The notes under the pieces: generated by a model
The model's input: only the letters and a program-made list of their open reading frames with translations
Told to the model about the DNA's origin: nothing
The model's database searches: none
Shown: positions 14,014 through 25,263 of the stretch, piece after piece
How the letters are laid out: each line of letters opens with the position of its first letter
How positions within the stretch are numbered: position 1 is the stretch's first letter
Assembly: GCA_022264855.1 (NCBI GenBank)
Contig: JABYQU010000008.1
Location: 806,001 to 870,000, forward strand
Direction of reading: 5' to 3'
Origin: Lenzites betulinus
Lineage: Eukaryota; Basidiomycota; Agaricomycetes; Polyporales; Polyporaceae
Length of the DNA: 64,000 bases
Translations under genes and position numbers: made by a program

Positions 14014-17000
14014 ATGGCGCACGCTGGGTACGAACCACTGCTGAAGGGCGACCCCGAGCTCGAGGGCCTCGCCGAACCCATCTCACGCCCCTCTCCCATC
14101 TTGCGATCTCGACGGACGGTCCTAGGCCTCGTCGCGCTCTGCGGCCTGGTCGGATTCTCGGCCTTCTACGCCCTCGGGCCCAACCACGACGCTCTGTACG
14201 CGCAAGAGCACATCCCCGGGTTCGAGCACAGCGCCGACGAGCCGCTGCAGAAGTGCCCCGCGGGCCTCCCGCCGCTCGCCGCGCCGCCCGCGCCGACGAA
14301 CCCGTTCGCGTCGCTCACCGTGCCCGAGACGGTCGCGATCTCGGAGTGGCTGCGCGCGCCCGCGCGCGGGCTGAACCTCACGCGCGGGGACGCCGCGGGG
14401 CTCTCGGACGACGCGATCTTCCTCGTCGAGGCGTTCCGCCCGCCGAAGAAGGCCGCGGTCGCGTACCTCGACCACCCGGACAGCGTCGCTGCGCCCGAGC
14501 GGTTCGCGCGCGTGACGATCCACCATGGCGCGGCGGCGGAGCCGTATGTGATGGACTACCTTGTCGGGCCGCTCCCGGTGGGCGAGCGCACGGCGATGCG
14601 CGAGCTCACGGAGATCTACCACCGCGAGAAGATCCCGTACAATGCGCGCGGGTACATGACCATGGGCGAGATCTCGCCACTGCTCACGTCGATCATGCCG
14701 CCGCTGTCCGAGGTCACGGAGGTATGTGGGCATGCGTGCGCGCGTGTGGGAGACGCTGTGGCTGACTGGGGTGTGGTAGGATCTCTTCGGCGGGTCCGCG
14801 CGCGGTCTACCGAACGACACGCTCGTCGGTGCGATCGTGGCGCCGTTGAGCTTTGACGGTTCGTTCCGTCGCGGATGGGTGTCATGGAGGCGCAACGTCG
14901 CCGGTCCCTGGCTGCACCCCGTAAACTTCTTCCAGTACGTCGACTTCAGCGGAACCGACCCGTCGCAGTGGAAGCTGCTCAAGGTGAGGATGGACGCTAC
15001 CAAATCTCCCCATTGTTTCTTATGGCGCGCTCCTAGGTCGTCTACAACCATCAAGTGTTCAACAGCACTGAGGCATTCCTCGCGGCGTACCACGACGGCA
15101 CTCTCAAGCGCCTCCCGAACCGCCCCGACCAGAGCCCCGATGGGGGTGATTGGAGCACGCGCAAGCGTCCCGGACTGTCTGCGCAACGCGACCTGGACCA
15201 TCTCCCCGGCCCGCGCTCTGTTTCGTTCGGTGGTCTGCGCTTCCGGGTGGACCGCGCGCTGCAGTACGTGAGCTGGATGGGATGGGGCATGTACCTCGGC
15301 TTCGACAGGGACATGGGCCTCAGTCTGTGGGATCTGCGCTTCCGTGGCGACCGGATTATCTACGAGGTGAGGATATTGATTGCATCGCTTTACAAGCTCA
15401 TTCTGACGATGCACGATAGCTTGCTCCTCAAGAGGCTATCGCGCAATATGGTAAGTACACAATGATGACGCTCGAGTATAGTTTTAATCTGAGGACATGA
15501 ACAGCCGGCAATGACCCGATGCAAACCACCACTGCCTGGTTGGATCGTTTCTTCGGCATGGTACGTCTCTTCGCATTGTACGTGTAGTCCATCCTCTAAG
15601 GCATGCATTTTGCAGGGCTCCGCAGTGCGCGACATGATCCCCGGCTACGACTGCCCGCACGAGGCTGTCTTCCTCCCTGCGACGACACACAACTTCGAAG
15701 GCAGCATCGTGCGCGAGCGTGCGATCTGCATCTTCGAGCACGACCCTGCACGCCCCATTACTCGCCACACCGGATACTCGGAGGGTGAGTTTGGCGCCAC
15801 GCGCGGATACCAGCTCGTGGTGCGGAGTGTCTCGACCGTCGGAAAGTGCGTACTCTGGTTTCTATGCGCAAGTTTAACGCGAATGCTGATGGGTCACGCA
15901 TGAACTTACAGCTATGATTACCGTGCGTGGACGAATGTTCCGTGTCTTCAGGAAGTCGACGGCTGATGTCTTGCGTTGCAGTGTTCGACTACATCTTCCA
16001 GCTCGATGGAACCATCGAGGTCCGCGTCTCCGCATCTGGCTACTTGCAAGGTGGCTTCTGGGAGCCTTCCCAGGAGGGCTACGGCACGGCCATCCGCGAC
16101 ACGACGAGTAAGTACTAACAGATCTGCTCGTCGAATAACCCGCTGACTGTGTTCCTACCGCAGTGGGCTCCCTCCACGACCACGTCATCAACTACAAGGT
16201 TGACCTCGACGTCGTCGGCACCGCGAACTCGCTGCTCTTCACCAGCACGGCGCAAGAGACGATCACGCAGCCGTGGTTCGAGGACGACTGGGGCTCCGAG
16301 GTCCTGCAGCAGAAGATCACGAAGACGTTCATCGAGAGCGAGGACGACGCGCTGCTCAAGTTCCCGCCCAACCTCCAGGGCGGGTACGCGCTCGTGAACA
16401 GGGGCGAGAAGAACCGCTGGGGCATCCCGCGCGGGTACGCGATCCACCCTGGATACTCACCCATCCACAACGTACGTACCACCCAGCCGCACACCCATCA
16501 CATCCTATCCCATCCCAGAGAGTGCTAGTGGACTCCACGCTAACCATGCCCCTACATCTAGACGGTCGTCGGCTCGAAGCGCCTGCTGAAGAACGCGAAC
16601 TGGGCGCGGTACAACCTCGCGGTGTCGAAGCGCAAGGAGACGGAGCCGAGCTCGAGCTCGATGTGGAACCTGAACCTGCCGGGCGACCCGATGGTCGACT
16701 TCCACAAGTTCTTCGACGGCGAGAACATCACGCAGGAGGACCTCGTCGCGTGGATCAACGTCGGCATGCACCACCTCCCCCAGGCCGAGGACGCGCCCAA
16801 CACGCGCACGAACCTCGCCGCGTCCAGGTGCGTCTCCCTTCCCGTTTCCCGTTCCCCGTGTGCAGTGTGCAGTGTGCAATGTGCTGACGGGCGGGACACA
16901 CAGCTTCTTCCTGACCCCGCTGAACTACTTCGACGCGGACGTCTCGATGGAGTCAACGAACTCGATCCTGCTCACCGCGCCGACGACGCCCGGCGAGCCG

Positions 17001-17177
17001 TGGACGTACGACGACTACGGCGTCGGCGTCGCGCACTGCGTGCCCGCGGCGGTGCCGCCGTTCGAGTACCGCGGCGTGAAGACGTACGGGCTCGACGGGC
17101 GCGCGGCTGCGCCGGGGACCGCGGAGGAGATGCGCAAGAGCGCGGAGCTGTTCCATCGGATTAAGCTCGAGCTTTGA
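14014..17177 (+). CDS. Primary (copper) amine oxidase with N-terminal membrane anchor
   Basis: Oxidises primary amines to aldehydes with release of ammonia and hydrogen peroxide. Predicted exons: 14014-14721, 14780-14983, 15037-15366, 15420-15450, 15505-15560, 15616-15845, 15912-15922, 15982-16107, 16164-16471, 16562-16827 and 16904-17177; product 847 residues. Residues about 35-54 (TVLGLVALCGLVGFSAFYAL) form a single membrane helix, so the catalytic part is probably outside the cytosol (type II). The N2/N3 domains are followed by the catalytic domain. The cofactor motif is TVGNYDY, where Tyr521 would become topaquinone. Asp438 (AWLDRFFGMG) fits the catalytic base. Copper ligands fit His570 and His572 (LHDH) plus His738/739 (GMHHLPQAED). 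The 11-nt exon 15912-15922 encodes the cofactor tyrosine. Large minus-strand frames here are GC shadows. Confidence 0.92.
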
Positions 17178-17483
17178 GGGGTTAGGGCAACTGGTTAGTG
17201 TTAACGTTTAGGAAGGCGTGATGATGGGAATAGAATTGGAAGTCGGGTTGAAATATGGTAGTAACGGTGGATATGCTGTAGCAATAGAACCAGATTGCCA
17301 AACGGAGTGCGTGAATTCGGAGGCCGGCAGAGGTTAGTAGTTTGACATCTACTATCACAAGCTGCTTCCCGCAAGCTGAAGTCATGCTTTGCACATTCAC
17401 GAACTCTTCAATGATGGGAGAAGATGATACACAGTGGCGCTGTTCTACATTATGTCGTGCTTGAAGCCTGACCACACTCGTAC
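17178..17483. other. Convergent intergenic spacer
   Basis: About 300 AT-richer bases shared by the 3' ends of the amine oxidase (+) and the SDR gene (-). Nothing else seen. Confidence 0.5.
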
Positions 17484-18725
17484 TTACAGCCACCCGTGCG
17501 CCTTCAAGTCCTCGAGAGTATCCTTCGTCGTCTCCTCGATAGTGCGGAACTTGATGCCCAATACCGTGCGCGCTTTCGTGTTGTCGTATGTCAACGGGAA
17601 GTCCGCTTTCGAACGATCATACGACGGATTCGCGGGGATGGAGGGCTCGAACTCGTGAGCGGCATTAACTATAATACATGCACGTCAGGTCAGCACTGAT
17701 CATACAAGTCAATTTCATAATGGTGCGACTTACCCCAGTCCTGCCACTTGAACGCCGAAGAGGATATGACGAAGCGGCTACCGGACGCCTCGGGCTTCAG
17801 CAGCGCCAAAACGTGCGCTTGTGCAATGTCCCTCACGTCCACCCACGACGCGCTGCAGAATCACCCACCCATCAGCACACACGAAACACTTTAGCTAGGG
17901 ACAGCACGGCAACGTACCCAACACTCGCGCGCGCCTCGTCGTCCAGCGGGCTCTTCACGACGTTCACATACCAGTCATGCGCAGACTGGTTCAACTCCTC
18001 CGCACTCCCCACCTCATGCAGCACCGGCCCAAACACATACGGCGGGTTCAGCACAACAAGGTCCCACCCCAGCGCCTTACCCTCCTTCTCCACAAAGTCC
18101 CACGCAGCGCGCTCAGCAAGCGACTTGCTCGCGCGGTACTTCACCGCGCCGTCCGCCGCGCGCCCCAGCGCGCGCGTCGTCGCGACGTCCTCGTCGTTCC
18201 AGTCCGCTTCCGTCAGCACGAGCGGCTGCCCGGGGTGCGGGTTCGAGTGCATGATGGCGGCGACGGAGGAGGTGACGACGACGCGGCGGACGTGCGCGCC
18301 GTGTGCGCGGGCGGAGCGGAGGACGCCGAGCGTGCCGTGCAGCGCGGGGAGGATGAGCTCGTCGGGGTCGTCCGCTTTGAGGTGGAAGGGCGATGCGGTG
18401 TGCGCGATGGCGTCGACGTCGGTGACGTGCGCGTCGAATGCGCCTTCCTGTGTGTAGGGAGGATGTGCGTTAGCGAACCTGAGGTGGATGCCGGGCGTGC
18501 GAGAGACTCGGAGGCGAGACTGACCTTGGTGATGTCATCGACGACGACGATTTCAAGCTTGTCCCCGTAGGACGCAAAGATCTTGCGCAGGTGGCCCGCC
18601 TTGCTCTCGGAGCGGACCGTCCCACGCACGGCGAAGCCGGCGTCGAGAAGGGACTTGACGACCCAGACGGCAATGTAGCCGTTCGCACCGGTGACGAGGA
18701 CCTTGCCGGTGGATATAGCAGGCAT
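17484..18725 (-). CDS. NAD(P)-dependent extended SDR reductase (dihydroflavonol-4-reductase/GRE2-like), copy E
   Basis: Likely reduces a carbonyl substrate with NADPH; the substrate cannot be read from the sequence. Minus-strand exons 18525-18725, 17918-18447, 17734-17852 and 17484-17668 give 344 residues. The N-terminal Rossmann motif is VTGANGYIAVW, the dinucleotide-specificity region is VRGTVRSESK, the catalytic Ser region is VVVTSSVAAI, and the catalytic Tyr/Lys motif is YRASK. The conserved WDLVVLNPPYVFGP and the C-terminal helix EETTKDTLEDLKAHGWL are present. Exon 1 (201 nt) and exon 3 (119 nt) have exactly the same length as in four other copies in the window. It lies convergently with the amine oxidase. 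Confidence 0.92.
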
Positions 18726-18810
18726 GTCTTGCGATGAGTGTGTGTATATGGTGGTGTGAGTGATTTGTTTCGGGGACGGTGTATGACACCTCCCCGAGTC
18801 TCACAGCACC

Positions 18811-18817
18811 TTTTATA
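18811..18817 (-). promoter_or_regulatory. TATA box of SDR copy E
   Basis: TATAAAA on the minus strand, 86 bases upstream of the ATG. The other SDR copies A, B and D also have a TATA element 80-100 bases upstream. Confidence 0.6.
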
Positions 18818-19738
18818 CTGAACCCTCCCGCCGGAGGTCCTGAGTCCCGTCAGCAACTTCTGTATGTGCTATCAGCGCGGCTGAATAATGCTCGGGCAGA
18901 GGGATCGCTTCGGGGAGCTTCGAGCTTACCACAGAAGATGCAGAATGGCGCAGATATGATACCGCTGGAGGTGCGTGTAGTATCCCGGTCAGGCTTTCCG
19001 CTGGGGAGTCCCGCAAGGGAAAACGCGCAGATTCGAAAGTGTGTGGCGGAATGCCGTCGAACTTCTTGCCGTCGCGGGAGAATCTATCGTGAAGCTCTTC
19101 CCATGGATGCTGAAGACGCCATACACAAGAGGGTGTCGGCCCGAGCCGGTGTACCTACTATGACCGCAGAATGTGCCGGGTGGCGTCAGTCACAAACATA
19201 TCAATATTCTCCCGGGAACCTTCGATTGCGAAAATGTGAGTCGCAGGTACCGCCGGCTCTACCCATATGGAGCTACGGATTTGGAGAGGTATCTACCTTA
19301 CTTGCAAGGTTACCCGGACCCCAGGCCCCAGTATTAAGGCAGCTTTTCCAGCGCGCCGCCGTTCATCGTGTCTCATCGACATCGCGCAAGTACTCAGTAC
19401 TACTAAAGGTTTAGAGTTAGATGCATAGTGACCTACGCTGACGCCGAGGCGGCAGTACTTGCCTTGTAAGCTAGGATGAGCATTGAATATTGAGCAAAGG
19501 TACTTGCAAGTCGACGCTTATGCGAGCTTTGTTCGGTGATGAACGTTTCGCCCGCATCGACTCGGAATGAACCGAACCGTCCATCCTCCTCCCGCACTCG
19601 CGTATCCTCCAGGCTGTGTCCCATGGAGAACCTAAAAGGCAGAAAGCGACGATCACGACTGTCTCTAACCGTACGTACCTGGTATAACATATGTAACATA
19701 TGTACACCCTGGCAAAAAGGTGGCAAAGCGAGGAGAGA
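18818..19738. other. Intergenic
   Basis: No supported gene. The short open frames show no conserved domain. A run of five A at 19714-19718 lies just downstream of the minus-strand tRNA and would read as its Pol III terminator. Confidence 0.45.
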
Positions 19739-19818
19739 GGCGCTACCAGGGCTCGAACCTGGGTTTTGGGAACTCACAAAGTCAGAATCCCAAGTGATAA
19801 CCGCTACACTATAGCGCC
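19739..19818 (-). tRNA. tRNA-Gln: tRNA-Gln (anticodon CUG) with 9-nt intron, second copy
   Basis: Minus-strand cloverleaf nearly identical to the tRNA at 6405-6484: acceptor GGCGCTA/TAGCGCC, D arm GTGTAGCGGTTATCAC, anticodon CTG (plus-strand 19783-19785), T arm CCAGG-TTCGAGC-CCTGG. The intron at 19773-19781 is again 9 nt and in the same place but differs in its middle bases. Exonic differences are limited to the D arm and T loop. A T-run terminator lies at 19714-19718. Confidence 0.93.
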
Positions 19819-21085
19819 TTATGTATGTCTCACCTAATGACACACAGGATCAGATACTATCATAGTTGGGCCATATGTCGATGTATTACTGACAGTGACA
19901 GTGACTGCGTACTCAATGGATAGCTCATATACATATCTTAAACTGGAGGACGTGGATGAATATAATAGCATTGGCGGAGAGTGTTGAGAAGCGCGGAACT
20001 GCCTCGAGACACATTTGCGAGCGCACTTGATGCCACTTCGACCGGAATCCGGATGCATGGCTCGATCCCCGTTTTATTCGGAGCCGGTGCTAAGAGCATC
20101 GCCGCATCGCTGAAGCAGCTATGACCTCGTCTGGTGGCGCCATTAGTACTGTCCGCAACACTGTCCGATATCGGATGGTCCGCATTCAATGGCAGGCGTT
20201 CGGCTTTCAGAACATTGAAGACGCAGGCAGGCGCAGCATCGATGGAACGATGCTCACCTGGACTTGCGAATGTGATTACCGCACATTCGGGAGGAGGATT
20301 AACAACGCGTGGCCGCCTCGGGGGAGGACTCGAGAACTCCTGACAATAAGTAAGCAGGCATCCGGATAGAACAGGCCTCCGACGCCGAAATGACTGTAGA
20401 AAGGTCCGGGCATGTTCGCCGGGAGTAGGCTACATCGAGCTTTTTTGGGCCGGATCCCATATGTTGTCATCCGGACCGAACGCGATGAGGGCGGATATAC
20501 TGGGCGAATTCGCAAAAAGCGTCAATAGGCATTTCCCCCCTTGTCAGGGGTCCTGGCCACCCAGGGACGAGACGTGCATACACGCGGGTATGCAAGCGAC
20601 TGCTATCGTGAAAGAATACGCAAAAGAACACCGGCATTGTGGTAGGCTCCAACATGCGTCTTCCGCGCGAACGAAGAGAGGCGATCAGACCGATATCGAT
20701 GTGAAGCTGTAAGGATTGGCCATAGCGGGATACTAGCGATTGAGCTACCGCGAGCGTCCATGCGCACAGCGTCGCCGGTGAGCGCGTCGAACAAGGCGGG
20801 CATCTGCAACGAGAGGAGGGCGGCGCGGGTCGTACGAGCAGAGGCAGAGGCGAATATAGCACTCGTGCGAAAATTGGGGGCTAGTATGCGCATGTCCCAA
20901 TGCGGCGATGGGATAGAAATGCATGATGTCCCCATTTACGATTTTTGTAAAGTGAGGCGACCTGCACGACTCCGCCTAACCTTCCTCTACACTTAAATAC
21001 GCCCTGCCCGCTCGTCCTCAGCCGCCCGAGCCCCTTCCTCTTCTCCTCCATCTCCCCCACCTCTAGACGTCCCCCCTCTCCCAAA
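19819..21085. other. Intergenic upstream of ATP-citrate lyase
   Basis: No supported gene. The last 90 bases hold an AT-rich TTAAATAC element near 20993-21000 followed by long CT-rich tracts up to the ATG, typical of a strong fungal promoter. Confidence 0.45.
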
Positions 21086-24000
21086 ATGTCTTCCAAAGGT
21101 GCGTCGGCAGTCGAGCGCGCGCGCGTCCGCGTCCTGATGCGATCCTCCACCAGCCATCCGCGAATACGACGCTAAGCTCCTGATTGCGTACTGGCTGGAG
21201 CGGGCCCCTCCCGTCGACCCCTCCGCGCAAGTGAAGACGAAGCTCGCCTACCCCTCCCCCAAGGTCGCGCAGATTTCATGGGACCCCGCGACGAACACCA
21301 TCACTCCCGACACCCAGCTCCCCGGCTGGGTCTTCTCCACCAAGCTCGTCGCAAAGCCTGATCAGTTGATCAAGCGTCGCGGCAAGGCTGGTCTCCTCGC
21401 ACTCAACAAGGACTGGGACGAGGCGAAGCAGTGGATCCAGCAGCGCGCGGGCAAGCCGCAGAAGGTCAGTACCGCGCCTTGTTTCTAAGACGCGCTCTAT
21501 CATCCCCACTCCGCGCAACCCCTGGCGACGTCAACTACGAGACGCGTTTCATTGGGGAACTGCGCTCCCCCAGATTTCACTTCCCCCGCTACTTTTCGTT
21601 CCTCATCCGCCACACCCATCACGACGCGTACGGGGCGCGCGCAATGCGCGAGGTCGCTTAACACGCGTCGTGTTTTTACACGTGATACTGCCCATTGAAT
21701 CCGTCTCACATTCTTTCCCTTACCCGGGCACGCGTCGAGATCTGCCGTCCCATGCTCACTCTTCTCCGCCCCTACAGGTCGAGTCCGTGACCGGCACGTT
21801 GAACAGCTTCATCGTTGAGCCCTTCCTGCCCCATTCATCCGATGCCGAATACTACGTGTGCATCAACTCCGCGCGTGAGGGCGATTACATCCTCTTCACA
21901 CACGAGGGCGGTGTCGACGTCGGCGACGTTGACGCGAAGGCACTCAAGCTGGCCCTGCCCGTCGGCGAGGCCTTCCCCTCGAGGCAAGTTATTGCTGACA
22001 CCCTCCTCAAGCACGTCCCTGTCGCGAAGAAGGAGACCCTCGTCGACTTCCTCATCCGCCTATACTCCGTATACGTCGATCTCCACTTTGCGTACCTCGA
22101 GATCAACCCCCTCGTCGTCTTCGATGGCGTCAACGGCGGCGAGCCCACGATCCAGTACCTCGACATGGCGGCGAAGCTCGACCAGACCGCGGAGTCGATC
22201 TGCGGGCCCAAGTGGGCGATCGCGCGTGATCTCTCCATCTACGAGTCGGGCCCCCAGGCGACGACAACCAAGGGCAAGGTCATCGGCGCTGACCGCGGCC
22301 CCCCGATGGTGAGTTAGCTACGGACGTCTCTGGAATGCGCTCGCTCACGTTGCATTTTAGGTTTGGCCCGCTCCCTTCGGTCGTGACCTGACGAAGGAAG
22401 AGGCATACATTCAGAAGCTCGACGCGTCCACTGGCGCCTCGTTGAAGCTCACCGTCTTGAACGCTGAGGGTCGCATCTGGACGATGGTTGCCGGTGGTGG
22501 TGCCTCCGTCGTGTACTCCGACGCCATTGCGGCGCACGGCTACGCGAACGAACTTGCCAACTACGGCGAGTACTCTGGCGCCCCTACCGAGGGCCAGACC
22601 TATGAGTACGCGAAGACCATTCGTGAGTTCTCCTGTGCCCGCTTGGCGGTGATGCAATGCTAATCCCTGTTCAGTGGACCTGATGACTCGGGGTACGCCT
22701 CGCCCTGAGGGCAAGATCCTCATCATCGGTGGTGGTATTGCCAACTTCACGAATGTCGCGTCTACCTTCAAGGGTATCATCCGCGCGCTCAAGGAGTTCA
22801 AGGCGCAACTGATTGCCCACAAGGTCAAGATCTACACACGCCGCGCCGGTCCTAACTACCAGGAGGGCCTCAAGGCAATGCGCCTCCTCGGCGAATCGCT
22901 CGGTGTCCCCATCAAGGTCTACGGCCCTGACACGCACATCACTGCGATCGTCCCGCTGGCGCTCGGTATCACTGGCAAGCCCAAGAACGCCCTCAACTCC
23001 ATTGCGCCCACCCCTGCCCCTTCCTCGCCCAAAGCCCCCGCCGCTGGCCAGGAGCTCGAGCCTGAGCCGACCGTCGGGACCATCCTCCCCGATGGAGAGC
23101 GCACCCAGCCCCAGGACCAGATCGTGAGCTTCGACAGCAAGACGGGTGGCGCACAGACACGCCAGTGGTTCCGTCCGTTCGACGCGAAGACGCGTTCGTT
23201 CGTGTACGGCCTCCAGCCCCGCGCCATCCAGGGTATGCTCGACTTCGACTACTCGTGTGGGCGTGCGACGCCGAGCGTCGCCGCGATGATCTACCCCTTC
23301 GGCGGGCACCACATCCAGAAGTTCTACTGGGGGACGAAGGAGACGCTGCTGCCCGTGTACACGAGCGTCGCGGACGCGGTCGAGAAGCACCCCGAGGTCG
23401 ACGTCGTCGTGAACTTCGCGAGCTCGCGCAGCGTGTACTCCAGCACGCTCGAGATCTTCGAGTTTGCGCAGATTAAGAGCGTTGCACTCATCGCGGAGGG
23501 TGTCCCCGAGCGCCACGCGCGTGAGATCCTGCACATCGCGAAGAAGAAGGGCATCCTCGTCATCGGCCCTGCGACCGTCGGTGGCATCAAGCCTGGCTGC
23601 TTCCGTATCGGTAACTCCGGCGGGTGAGTTTGCACGCTATGTTGTGCACGTCTTTAGTCTAATTTTACATTCCAGTATGATGGACAACATCATCTCGTCG
23701 AAGCTCTACCGCTCCGGATCGGTCGGCTACGTCTCCAAGTCCGGCGGTATGTCGAACGAGCTCAACAACATCCTCTCCCTCACCACGAACGGCACCTACG
23801 AGGGTATCGCCATCGGCGGTGACCGCTACCCCGGCTCGACCTTCATTGATCACCTCCTGCGCTACGAGGCGGACCCCGAGTGCAAGCTCCTCGTCCTCCT
23901 CGGCGAGGTCGGCGGCATCGAGGAATACCGCGTCATCGAGGCCGTGAAGAAGGGCGTCATCAAGAAGCCCATCATCGCGTGGGCGATCGGGACGTGCGCG

Positions 24001-25263
24001 AAGATGTTCACGACGGAGGTGCAGTTCGGGCACGCGGGCTCGATGGCGAACTCGGACATGGAGACCGCGGACGCGAAGAACAACGCGATGCGCGCGGCGG
24101 GCTTCATCGTGCCCGACACGTTCGAGGACCTCCCGGAGGTGCTGCGCGCGACGTACGAGCGCCTCGTCGCGACGGGCACGATCAAACCCGCCGCGGAGCG
24201 CGAGCCGCCGGTCATCCCGATGGACTACAAGTGGGCGCAGGAGCTCGGGCTCATCCGCAAGCCCGCCGCGTTCATCTCGACGATCTCGGACGAGCGCGGG
24301 CAGGAGCTGCTGTACGCCGGCATGCGCATCTCGGACGTGTTCAAGGAGAACATCGGCGTCGGCGGTGTCGTGAGCTTGCTCTGGTTCAAGCGCCGCCTCC
24401 CGCCGTGGGCGACGAAGTTCATCGAGATGGTGCTCATGCTCACTGCTGACCACGGTCCCGCCGTCTCTGGGTGAGTCGTCTGCGATGAGCCTCTTTATGT
24501 GGGTGGGGGCTGATGTGGTGTGCGCGACAGTGCTATGAACACGATCGTCGCGACCCGTGCGGGCAAGGACCTCATATCCTCGCTCGCGTCCGGTCTCCTG
24601 ACCATCGGTTCGCGCTTCGGTGGTGCCCTCGACGAGGCCGCGAGCATGTTCTCGAACGCCCGCGACACCGGCCTCACCCCCCGCGAGTTCGTCGACAGCT
24701 GCAGGAAGGCGAACAAGCTCAGTACGTCCCGCCCCGCCGTCGTCGCGTCTGCGCTTCACTCAGCTCTTAACCCCCTCTTCTAGTCAGCGGCATCGGCCAC
24801 AAGATCAAGAGCGTGAACAACCCCGACCTGCGCGTCGAGCTCGTGAAGGAGTACGTGCACAAGAACTTCCCGAGCCACAGCCTGCTCGACTACGCGCTCG
24901 CAGTCGAGAAGGTGACGACGTCGAAGAAGGACACGCTCATCCTGAACGTCGACGGCTGCATTGCCGTCTGCTTCGTCGACCTCCTCCGCGACAGCGGCGC
25001 GTTCACGTCGGACGAGGCCGACGAGTACATCAAGGTGCGTCGCGCGCTGTTCCGTGTCTTCCTTATATCCCCAATGACTTATTTTTTATGTGCAGATCGG
25101 AACGCTTAACGGCCTGTTCGTCCTAGGACGCAGCATCGGCTTCATCGGGCACCACCTCGACCAGAAGCGCCTCCGCGCGCCGCTGTACCGCCACCCCGCG
25201 GACGACATCTTCATCCAGATGGCGGACGTCTCGCAGCCGCGCGTGCTCGGCAAGATGCAGTGA
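21086..25263 (+). CDS. ACLY: ATP-citrate synthase (ATP-citrate lyase), single-chain form
   Basis: Cytosolic enzyme converting citrate, CoA and ATP to acetyl-CoA, oxaloacetate, ADP and phosphate; it feeds lipid and sterol synthesis. Predicted exons: 21086-21098, 21154-21464, 21778-22308, 22361-22622, 22675-23623, 23676-24470, 24531-24721, 24784-25034 and 25096-25263; product 1156 residues. The N-terminal half carries the ATP-grasp and citrate-binding regions ([32 protein letters not shown]). A Pro/Ala/Glu-rich linker follows around residues 440-470. The CoA-binding/ligase part contains the phosphohistidine motif QFGHAGSMA (His808), and the C-terminal citrate-synthase-like part has GPAVSGAMNTI and GIGHKIKS. 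Both halves sit in one polypeptide, as in animals; many ascomycetes encode them as two genes. Intron 2 (about 310 nt) is unusually long for this window. Confidence 0.97.

Noticed and set aside
14122..15414. Minus-strand open frame of 430 codons
   Set aside because: Antisense to the amine oxidase and spans two of its introns; no family resemblance.
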